NCBI GenBank assembly: GCA_009692745.1
Contig: SHYO01000019.1
Coordinates: 1 to 38,176, forward strand
Reading direction: 5' to 3'
Length of the DNA: 38,176 nt
From: Chloroflexota bacterium
GTDB taxonomy: Bacteria; Chloroflexota; Anaerolineae; Epilineales; SHYO01
Both the position numbers and the translations under genes were made by a program. Under the pieces are notes generated by a model. The model saw only the letters and a list, made by a program, of their open reading frames with translations. It did not search any database and was not told where the DNA came from. Below are positions 32,270 to 38,176 of this stretch, piece by piece (within the stretch, counting starts at the first letter, position 1; every line of letters starts with the position of its first letter).

Positions 32270-32379
32270 AACCGGCGGCACCTGTTTCTGGACGAAAGCT
32301 GTAAAAACGCGCGGCGCGAATTTTTCGGCGCGGCGCCAGTGCTACAGCTCCATCATACACTTCAAATTTTTATCATTTA

Positions 32380-32409
32380 ATAATACCACGGCTGGTATCA
32401 CTTTGACAA
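32380..32409 (-). promoter_or_regulatory. Candidate promoter for dnaJ-prmA-rsmE
   Basis: On the minus strand TTGTCA (32409-32404) and TATTAT (32385-32380) are separated by 18 bases, a fair sigma70 match. Transcription would start near 32373, giving a leader of about 100 bases. That leader holds a GC-rich hairpin (32308-32340) followed by five T residues (sense strand) before the dnaJ start, which could attenuate expression. No CIRCE copy is seen here. Confidence 0.45.
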
Positions 32410-32508
32410 AACTGCATGCCATGAATAAAGACCGGGCTAGAAGAGGAGCTTAGGATCCCGGATCTAAAATTCTTCAGGCAACCCCTTCACCCCAATTCTA
32501 ACCCGGTG

Positions 32509-32534
32509 GGGGGCAGAGCTACGACTCCGCCCCC
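32509..32534 (-). terminator. Hairpin downstream of dnaK
   Basis: Sixteen bases past the dnaK stop codon, the minus strand reads GGGGGCGGAG, a short loop, then CTCTGCCCCC. This gives a 10-bp stem with one G-T pair. No run of T follows, so it is an imperfect intrinsic terminator or an RNA-stabilising hairpin. It would partly insulate dnaK from dnaJ and shift their ratio. Confidence 0.45.
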
Positions 32535-32549
32535 TTGACGTGCGGCTAA

Positions 32550-34448
32550 CTAAACTTCGCGGTATTCACCTTCAACAGTATCACCGCTATCCTTGCCTTT
32601 GCTCTCGCCGCCGTTGGAAGAAGTACCTTCAGGGCTGCCATCAGGCGACTGGTACATGCTGGCGCCTATTTGTTGCATGGCCTGGTTCAACTCCTCGGTC
32701 TTGTGCCGAATATTGTCCGTATCCTTACCGCTCATGGATTCCCGCAGCGCAGCCAGCTTAGATTCCACATTGCTCTTGACGTCGGCCGGGACTTTATCGC
32801 CCAGGTCACGCAACGTCTTCTCGGCCTGGTAAAGGACGGTGTCCGCCGTATTGCGGGTCTCAACCTCTTCCTTACGCTGCCGGTCTTCTCCGGCGTGAGA
32901 CTCGGCCTCGTCCACCATCTGCTTCACTTCGCTCTTGGAGAGACCGGAGCTGGCCGTAATGGTAATCTTCTGGGTCCGGCCGGTGGCCTTATCCTGCGCT
33001 GACACATGCAAAATCCCGTCCGCGTCAATATCAAAGGTCACCTCAATCTGAGGCAAACCGCGCTGGGCCGGTGGAATCCCATCAAGGATGAAGCGACCCA
33101 GTGTCTTATTGTCCACCGCTATCGGTCGCTCGCCCTGGACCACGTGAATTTCCACACTGGTCTGGCTATCTGAAGCCGTAGAGAAGACCTGGCCCTTGCG
33201 GGTGGGAACGGTAGTATTGCGCTCAATCAAAGGCGTTGCCACTCCGCCCATGGTTTCAATCCCCAAGGTCAGTGGCGTGACATCTAACAACAAGACGTCC
33301 TTCACATCGCCGCCCAATACGCCCGCCTGGATGGCAGCCCCCAGTGCCACTACCTCGTCGGGGTTAACCCCCTTGTGCGGCTCCTTGCCAAAGACCTTCC
33401 GCACGGCCTCCTGCACCGCCGGCATGCGGGTCATACCGCCCACCAGCACCACTTCATCCACCTCCGCAGCCTTCATGTCAGCATCGGTCAATGCCTGGCG
33501 CACTGGCCCCATGCTCTTATCAATCATGTCCCCGGTCAGTTGCTCCAGCTTGGCGCGGGATAACGTCAGATTCATGTGCTTAGGTCCGTTAGCATCTGCC
33601 GTGATAAATGGCAGGTTGATCTCCGTCTGCAATGTGGTCGAAAGCTCTTTCTTGGCTTTCTCAGCGGCTTCGCGCAAGCGCTGCAACGCCTGCCGGTCCT
33701 GGCGTAGATCAATACCGCTTTCCTTACGGAACTCGTCGGCCACATAGTTCACGATGCGCTGATCAAAGTCATCCCCACCCAGGAACGTATCCCCATTGGT
33801 GGATTTCACTTCGAATACACCTTCACCGATATCCAGGATGGAGATATCAAACGTGCCACCACCCAGATCATACACGGCGATCTTCTCGTCCTTTTTCTTA
33901 TCCAGTCCATAGGCCAGGGAGGAAGCCGTAGGCTCATTGATAATCCGCATCACATCCAGGCCGGCAATCTTGCCCGCGTCCTTGGTTGCCTGACGCTGAG
34001 AATCATTGAAATAAGCCGGTACGGTGATCACCGCCTGGGTGATCTTTTCACCGAGGTAAGCCTCGGCATCGTCCTTCAGCTTCCGCAAAATCATGGCCGA
34101 TATCTCGGGCGGAGAATATTCCTTACCACCCATCCAGACGCGTAGATCGCCATTGGGCGCCTCGGTCACACGATAAGAGACCATCTTCATAGCACGTTGC
34201 ACTTCAGCATCGCCGAACTTGCGGCCCATAAAGCGCTTGATCGAATAAATGGTATTCTCAGGGTTTACAATCCCCTGGCGCTTAGCCACCTCGCCCACGA
34301 GACGCTCCCCTGTCTTGCTATTCACTGCCACCACGGAAGGGGTTAGACGACTACCTTCTGCATTAGGAATTACGGTAGGTTCGCCACCTTCCATCACTGC
34401 AACTACAGAATTTGTGGTACCAAGGTCAATGCCTATAATTTTTGCCAT
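32550..34448 (-). CDS. dnaK: Chaperone DnaK (Hsp70)
   Basis: This 632-residue Hsp70 starts with [10 protein letters not shown] (phosphate loop 1) and contains the signatures [12 protein letters not shown] and [10 protein letters not shown]. The linker [12 protein letters not shown] leads into the substrate-binding domain and helical lid. It ends in the usual acidic tail (E-G-E-Y-R-E-V) after a Gly/Ser-rich stretch. It uses ATP cycling with DnaJ and GrpE to refold proteins in the cytoplasm. AAGGAG lies 12 bases before the ATG. The gene follows grpE by 60 bases and should be transcribed from the CIRCE-controlled hrcA promoter. Confidence 0.99.
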   Translation of the reverse strand: MAKIIGIDLGTTNSVVAVMEGGEPTVIPNAEGSRLTPSVVAVNSKTGERLVGEVAKRQGIVNPENTIYSIKRFMGRKFGDAEVQRAMKMVSYRVTEAPNGDLRVWMGGKEYSPPEISAMILRKLKDDAEAYLGEKITQAVITVPAYFNDSQRQATKDAGKIAGLDVMRIINEPTASSLAYGLDKKKDEKIAVYDLGGGTFDISILDIGEGVFEVKSTNGDTFLGGDDFDQRIVNYVADEFRKESGIDLRQDRQALQRLREAAEKAKKELSTTLQTEINLPFITADANGPKHMNLTLSRAKLEQLTGDMIDKSMGPVRQALTDADMKAAEVDEVVLVGGMTRMPAVQEAVRKVFGKEPHKGVNPDEVVALGAAIQAGVLGGDVKDVLLLDVTPLTLGIETMGGVATPLIERNTTVPTRKGQVFSTASDSQTSVEIHVVQGERPIAVDNKTLGRFILDGIPPAQRGLPQIEVTFDIDADGILHVSAQDKATGRTQKITITASSGLSKSEVKQMVDEAESHAGEDRQRKEEVETRNTADTVLYQAEKTLRDLGDKVPADVKSNVESKLAALRESMSGKDTDNIRHKTEELNQAMQQIGASMYQSPDGSPEGTSSNGGESKGKDSGDTVEGEYREV

Positions 34449-34508
34449 TGTTCTCTGTTACTCCTTTATATCTTTCGTATCATATCTTCTAATTAGTCTT
34501 ATTTGATT

Positions 34509-35093
34509 CTACGCGGAGGGGTTGCGAGCCATCTTCACCAAAGCCGGGCGGATAATCCGATCTCCCATGCGATATCCCTTCTGCAATTCCGCAACCACAT
34601 ACCCGTCTGGCTGCTCTGTAGTGTCCTCCTGCATTAATGCTTCGTGCAGCGTTGGATCAAAAGGCTTCCCAACGGTCTCAATAGGTTGAACGCCTTCTTG
34701 CTCCAATATGGTGCGCAATTTACGTTCAATCAACGTTATGCCTTGCATCCAGGCGCCATCTCGGATTTCACCGGGAATATTCTGTTCCGCTCGTTCAAAA
34801 TCATCCAGCACAGGCAATACGCGAGCCAACAAAGAGCCTATCGCCCGTTGTGAGGTTTCCGTCTGTTCCCGTTCCATACGCTTGCGATAATTGGCGAATT
34901 CGGCGGCAATCCGCCGCAACTGATCAAGATATTCGGCCGCTTTGCTCTCAGCCTCTTTCGTCCGGCTTTCCATATTCAATTCCAAATCTTCTTTCTCCCC
35001 ATTTTGACCAGTAGCAACCGTATCCCCTGCATCCGGGGTAGCCCGCGGATCAGGGGTGGCATTAGTGGTCTTATCCGAAACATTATCTTCCAT
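34509..35093 (-). CDS. grpE: Nucleotide exchange factor GrpE
   Basis: GrpE releases ADP from DnaK. The 194-residue protein has a disordered acidic N-terminus (1-60), a long coiled-coil helix (E-Y-L-D-Q-L-R-R-I-A-A-E-F-A-N-Y-R-K-R) and a beta domain with F-D-P-T-L-H-E-A and G-Y-R-M-G-D-R-I-I-R-P-A-L-V, the GrpE signature. The start at 35093 is favoured because GAGGAG lies 7 bases upstream; a reading frame from 35129 would place that site inside the gene. It lies between hrcA (73 bases upstream) and dnaK (60 bases downstream). Confidence 0.97.
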   Translation of the reverse strand: MEDNVSDKTTNATPDPRATPDAGDTVATGQNGEKEDLELNMESRTKEAESKAAEYLDQLRRIAAEFANYRKRMEREQTETSQRAIGSLLARVLPVLDDFERAEQNIPGEIRDGAWMQGITLIERKLRTILEQEGVQPIETVGKPFDPTLHEALMQEDTTEQPDGYVVAELQKGYRMGDRIIRPALVKMARNPSA

Positions 35094-35166
35094 AACCGCA
35101 CTCCTCAATAATGTTGTATTTCCACACAAATTCGCCCGGAACTGATGCCCTCATCTTTATAATAGA

Positions 35167-36210
35167 TTAAATCCCCTCAGACCGGTTATAACCATATGTG
35201 TCAGCAACCATTTTACTCAACAGGTCGGCCATATACCTGACGAGCGAAACACCCCGTTCGTAAGGCAAACGTATCGGTCCAACCAACCCTAAAGCACCGA
35301 AGGCTTCCGGAGAGACGCCGTAGCGCGCCAGGACAATGCCAAAGTCCTGCTTCGGCTCGACTTCACCTTCACTGCCGATGATAATGGTTATACCTCTGAA
35401 ATCGATACCCAGATCCTCCAACACGCTCAGGATTAACTCCTGGTCAAGCTGTTCAAGTACCGACTGAGCCTTTTCATGGCCTGCAAATTCCGGCTGCTGC
35501 AACATATTTACTACGCCATCCAGGTATATCTGCCCTTCCGTCCAGCGGTCTACCTGGTGCATATGGTCAATAATACGAGCTGCAATTTGGCCAGCAAACC
35601 CCTCAAGTGTCGCGCTATATACGTGAATCTGGCTGGCCGTCCGGCTGCCAATTTCCGCGTTCAGTTGATTGGTCAGACGCTGCAACTCTTCCTCGCCGAT
35701 ATGTGCCGGTTGGGCCAGTGTCCCCTGGCGCACCGTGCCATCGTCCAGCACGATAACTAACAAGACGACCCGCTCTCGAATCGAGAGCAACTGCACATGC
35801 TTCAACCGGCTGACTGTCACCCGCGGCGCCGCTACCCAACCGGCAACCTGGGTAGCATGGGCCAAAACCGCCGCGGAAAGGCGCATCCACTCTTCCAGAT
35901 CCTTGCCACTCTGGTGAAATTGATGATGGATCCGCCGCTGCTCTGAAAGAGAGAGACTGGTTTCCTGCATCAACCGCTGCACAAAGTACTGGTAACCCTT
36001 ACGCGTAGGCATGCGCCCGGCAGAGGTATGCGGGTGCGTCAAAAATTCCGCCTCTTCCAGGGCTGCCATCTCATTCCGGATGGTAGCCGAGGAAAGCGAA
36101 GGAAGGTACTCTTCCGCAATCAGCTTTGAGCCAATTGGCAAAGCAGAGGCAATATGCTGTTTTATGACCAATGCCAGGATAGCTTCCTGGCGCGCAGTTA
36201 GTTCTTCCAT
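35167..36210 (-). CDS. hrcA: Heat-inducible transcription repressor HrcA
   Basis: HrcA represses class I heat-shock genes by binding CIRCE and needs GroEL to stay folded. The 347-residue protein has an N-terminal winged helix (L-T-A-R-Q-E-A-I-L-A-L-V and the recognition helix S-S-A-T-I-R-N-E-M-A-A-L-E), a typical A-G-R-M-P-T-R-K-G-Y turn, and the C-terminal dimerisation and GAF-like region (I-I-G-S-E-G-E). A perfect CIRCE lies 24 bases before its start, so the gene is autoregulated with grpE and dnaK. No strong Shine-Dalgarno is present. Confidence 0.97.
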   Translation of the reverse strand: MEELTARQEAILALVIKQHIASALPIGSKLIAEEYLPSLSSATIRNEMAALEEAEFLTHPHTSAGRMPTRKGYQYFVQRLMQETSLSLSEQRRIHHQFHQSGKDLEEWMRLSAAVLAHATQVAGWVAAPRVTVSRLKHVQLLSIRERVVLLVIVLDDGTVRQGTLAQPAHIGEEELQRLTNQLNAEIGSRTASQIHVYSATLEGFAGQIAARIIDHMHQVDRWTEGQIYLDGVVNMLQQPEFAGHEKAQSVLEQLDQELILSVLEDLGIDFRGITIIIGSEGEVEPKQDFGIVLARYGVSPEAFGALGLVGPIRLPYERGVSLVRYMADLLSKMVADTYGYNRSEGI

Positions 36211-36234
36211 AAGAATATGCTGTACTTTAGTATA

Positions 36235-36261
36235 TTAGCACTCTCCATAATAGAGTGCTAA
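36235..36261 (-). promoter_or_regulatory. CIRCE operator (HrcA binding site)
   Basis: TTAGCACTC (36235-36243), nine bases, GAGTGCTAA (36253-36261) is an exact match to the CIRCE consensus TTAGCACTC-N9-GAGTGCTAA. It lies between the predicted hrcA transcription start and the start codon, the usual place, and is predicted to be bound by the HrcA encoded next to it. Confidence 0.98.
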
Positions 36262-36271
36262 AAGCATAAAA

Positions 36272-36300
36272 AGGATACCACGGATGCCCCTGGATGTCAA
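36272..36300 (-). promoter_or_regulatory. Sigma70-type promoter of hrcA-grpE-dnaK
   Basis: On the minus strand TTGACA (36300-36295) is a perfect -35 element. It is followed after 17 bases by TATCCT (36277-36272). Transcription should start near 36265, immediately upstream of CIRCE, so bound HrcA would sit over the start of transcription. Confidence 0.75.
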
Positions 36301-36364
36301 CCTTTAGATCAATAGTTTTGCTAAATATTTAGACATATTCTTTAATGCTTTATTATAAGCTTCT

Positions 36365-36394
36365 TTGTCAATAGACAGTTAAGAAGAATATACT
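36365..36394 (+). promoter_or_regulatory. Candidate promoter for comEA
   Basis: TTGTCA (36365-36370) and TATACT (36389-36394) are separated by 18 bases in an AT-rich stretch that contrasts with the GC-rich genes. A second perfect -10 hexamer, TATAAT (36477-36482), lies nearer the gene but its -35 is poor (TTTCCC, 36454-36459). Either could drive comEA. Confidence 0.45.
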
Positions 36395-36521
36395 AAACCT
36401 GTTATATAAAATGACTTCCAGTTTCGCAAATTGTCCAACAGGCCGAGCGCCATTTTCCCAGCAGCAGTCTATAGGGTATAATGCTGCATCCATCAAGGAA
36501 TATCAACGGGACTAAACTAAT

Positions 36522-37115
36522 ATGGGACAATCCTGGCGCACTTTCGCAGGTACGCTGATTGTGACTTTATTGCTGGTAGGCGCTGTGCTATTTCTCATCA
36601 AACGACCGGCTCCCGGGGCAGTTGAGCTGCACCCGGTAACTGCCGGCCCGGCGCTCTCGCCCGGCCCCAAACAAATCGCCGTCTATATTAGCGGAGCAGT
36701 CCTCCACCCGGATGTATACACTTTGATTGAGGGCGCCCGGCTTAAGGATCTGGTGACGATGGCCGGCGGGCTACTCCCTGAGGCGGATGCGGCCTCGATA
36801 AACCTGGCCGTATCTCTAGGGGATGGACAGCATTTCCACATCTCCCGCCAGGGCGAGACCCCCATCCCATCTGCTGCCGCCAATAACAGCGCCGCTCCCG
36901 CTACCCAGGTGCAATCTACGAATAAGATCAATCTAAACACCGCCACTGCTACCGAGTTGGATAGCCTACCCGGCATCGGACCCAGCATCGCCCGGCGTAT
37001 CATGGATTACCGCACCAAGAATGGGCCGTTCAAATCCATTGAGGATATAAAATTAGTCTCAGGTATCGGCGACGCCATGTTCGAAAATTTGAAAGACCGC
37101 ATTACCGTGCCATAG
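36522..37115 (+). CDS. comEA: ComEA family helix-hairpin-helix DNA-binding protein
   Basis: ComEA is the membrane-anchored DNA receptor for natural transformation. The 197-residue protein has an N-terminal membrane helix (residues ~8-26), a SLBB-type domain (about 50-110; V-Y-I-S-G-A-V-L-H-P-D-V-Y), a Ser/Ala/Thr linker, and a C-terminal helix-hairpin-helix pair (L-N-T-A-T-A-T-E-L and L-P-G-I-G-P-S-I-A, then L-V-S-G-I-G). This is the full ComEA layout with length in the normal range. No strong Shine-Dalgarno precedes the ATG. The next gene is convergent, so comEA is probably transcribed alone; comEC is not in the window. Confidence 0.93.
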   Translation: MGQSWRTFAGTLIVTLLLVGAVLFLIKRPAPGAVELHPVTAGPALSPGPKQIAVYISGAVLHPDVYTLIEGARLKDLVTMAGGLLPEADAASINLAVSLGDGQHFHISRQGETPIPSAAANNSAAPATQVQSTNKINLNTATATELDSLPGIGPSIARRIMDYRTKNGPFKSIEDIKLVSGIGDAMFENLKDRITVP

Positions 37116-37156
37116 AGATTCTTGAAAATCAGGGCATCGATCCTCTGAGAGCGCAT

Positions 37157-37170
37157 GGGGGGGCCCCCCC
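37157..37170. repeat. G7C7 palindrome between convergent genes
   Basis: Seven G followed by seven C lies in the 56-base gap between comEA and the dehydrogenase gene, one base before the latter's stop codon. It may act as a bidirectional terminator-like hairpin or be a homopolymer slippage site. Homopolymer counts here could also be sequencing error. Confidence 0.6.
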
Positions 37171-37171
37171 G

Positions 37172-37993
37172 CTAATCCATTTCGAATCCGCCATCCACAT
37201 TCAGCGTCTGGCCGGTGATATAATCGGCATCGGCCGAACAGAAAAAGGCAATTGCCCCGGCTATATCTTCGAGGGTAGCAGCGCGCTTCAGCGGAATATT
37301 TTCGATAAAGGCCGCCTGGGCTTCTCCGGGCTGGCTACCGAAGAGCCGGCCCCGATCCAGATCGATCTGCTTCCACATAGGGGTTGGCACCACACTGGGA
37401 GAAACTGCATTTACATTTATATTGTAGGGCGCCAGCGCCAGCGCCGCTGATTGGGTAATGCTGATGATAGCCGCTTTGGTCGCCGCGTAGTGGGTCGCCA
37501 AAGGGCGACCGCGCCGGCCGGAAATAGAGGAGAGATTGACGATTTTCCCATAGCTGCGCTCAGCCCTACCGGCAGTTTTCACATTTTCAGGGATCTGGCG
37601 CACCATTTGTAAAGCGACCGCTTGCAGGCAGAAAAATAACCCGCGCTGGTTAACCGTATGGATCATATCCCAATCCGTCTCCGCCAACTCCAACATAGGT
37701 TTTGTCTGGGTAATCCCGGCATTGTTCACCAAAATATCGATGTGCCCAAACTGCTGGGTCACCGATGTCACCATCTGGCGCAGGGCGCTCACATCTCCAA
37801 CATCGATGGGATATGCCAGGGCGCGCCGTCCCAGCGCCGCGACCTGCTGCGCCACCAGAGCCGCGGTCTGCGGGTTAAATTCCGCAATCACCAGGTCGGC
37901 GCCTTCCCGTGCGAGGCGCAAGGCCACACCCTGGCCGATACCCTGCCCAGCGCCCGTGACTATCGCCACTTTTCCTGCCAGCCGCTGTTCCAT
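37172..37993 (-). CDS. Short-chain dehydrogenase/reductase (SDR) family oxidoreductase
   Basis: This 273-residue classical SDR has the cofactor motif T-G-A-G-Q-G-I-G (13-20), N-N-A-G (90-93) and the catalytic set S156, Y169 and K173 (Y-A-A-T-K), with a C-terminal V-D-G-G-F. Close relatives act on sugar alcohols, sorbitol, acetoin or 3-oxoacyl groups, and the substrate cannot be read from the sequence. An extra segment (residues ~135-148) near the substrate loop is seen. AAAGGT lies 8 bases before the ATG. It is convergent with comEA and divergent from the partial gene at the window end. Confidence 0.93.
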   Translation of the reverse strand: MEQRLAGKVAIVTGAGQGIGQGVALRLAREGADLVIAEFNPQTAALVAQQVAALGRRALAYPIDVGDVSALRQMVTSVTQQFGHIDILVNNAGITQTKPMLELAETDWDMIHTVNQRGLFFCLQAVALQMVRQIPENVKTAGRAERSYGKIVNLSSISGRRGRPLATHYAATKAAIISITQSAALALAPYNINVNAVSPSVVPTPMWKQIDLDRGRLFGSQPGEAQAAFIENIPLKRAATLEDIAGAIAFFCSADADYITGQTLNVDGGFEMD

Positions 37994-38055
37994 ATATCTT
38001 TACCTTTTCGAATATGGTGCTCTTCGCGTATCTCTACTTTCCGCTAAGTTAAGCT

Positions 38056-38084
38056 TTGCCGGGGTGGGCAACATGGTGTAAACT
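38056..38084 (+). promoter_or_regulatory. Candidate promoter for the terminal partial gene
   Basis: TTGCCG (38056-38061) and TAAACT (38079-38084) are separated by 17 bases and lie 37 bases before the proposed start codon at 38122. The match is moderate. Confidence 0.4.
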
Positions 38085-38121
38085 GGCTGTACTTTCGAAT
38101 CCATGCTGGAGGGCCGATCCA

Positions 38122-38176
38122 ATGAACGAACCTACTTGGCAGATGATGACGTTGCTGTGCAGTGTCGTGCGGTCCA
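38122..38176 (+). CDS. Unidentified gene, 5' end only
   Basis: An ATG at 38122 with GGAGGG nine bases upstream opens a frame (M-N-E-P-T-W-Q-M-M-T-L-L) that runs to the window edge. An alternative ATG at 38103 in another frame also stays open but lacks a well-placed ribosome binding site. Eighteen codons are too few to assign a family. Confidence 0.45.
   Translation, partial: MNEPTWQMMTLLCSVVRS

Noticed and set aside
35094-35129. Upstream start for grpE
   Set aside because: The ribosome binding site GAGGAG lies inside this extension and points to the ATG at 35093.
36321-36332. Palindrome CTAAATATTTAG as an operator
   Set aside because: It is perfect but AT-rich and not clearly placed relative to either promoter. 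A chance palindrome cannot be excluded.

Overview
The window looks like a piece of a Chloroflexota chromosome (Anaerolineae or Caldilineae type). This is inferred from the hrcA-grpE-dnaK-dnaJ-prmA-rsmE gene order behind a perfect CIRCE operator, a co-chaperedoxin, a Tat/lipoprotein solute-binding protein, sialidase-like propeller clusters and a NACHT protein with a retroelement-diversified C-terminus. No rRNA, tRNA or CRISPR array was found.

Region 1 (1-22072, all + strand) is a glycan-utilisation locus. It opens with a strong sigma70-type promoter, a Tat-exported lipoprotein binding protein and two DppB/DppC-type permeases; no ATPase gene is present. Six BNR/Asp-box sialidase-like propellers follow, interleaved with three paralogous TIM-barrel glycosidase-like proteins (family-10-like, GHL10), a GH127-like protein, a phytanoyl-CoA dioxygenase-like protein, two small membrane proteins and a fumarylacetoacetate-hydrolase-family enzyme. 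None of the catalytic proteins has a signal peptide. A reasonable model is import of an oligosaccharide or glycoconjugate, cytoplasmic trimming, and final processing of a keto sugar acid by the FAH-family enzyme.

Region 2 (22073-27963) is the most unusual part. A GxxExxY (PD-(D/E)XK-like) gene is bracketed by copies of a palindromic repeat. One copy is single (22082-22172) and the others form a tandem array of about nine 124-bp units (22681-23833). The array ends 1 base from the stop codon of a short avd-like gene. Upstream of avd, on the same minus strand, are a NACHT NTPase fused to a formylglycine-generating-enzyme (C-type-lectin fold) domain and a small helical protein. The last ~110 bases of the NACHT gene have the hallmarks of a diversity-generating retroelement (DGR) variable region. 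Neither a reverse transcriptase nor a template repeat is visible, so this is an orphan, remote or decayed DGR target locus.

Region 3 (28029-36300, minus strand) is the chaperone region: hrcA, grpE, dnaK, dnaJ, prmA and a divergent rsmE, then a thioredoxin-TPR protein. HrcA/CIRCE should control it, with a likely extra promoter in front of dnaJ. Between rsmE and the thioredoxin gene is a 513-bp non-coding patch made of short palindromes. It includes a nested pair of miniature inverted-repeat elements, the inner one flanked by an 8-bp target duplication. The outer element is related to a hairpin element at 4206-4257.

Region 4 (36301-38176) holds comEA, a convergent short-chain dehydrogenase and the start of an unidentified gene cut by the window end.
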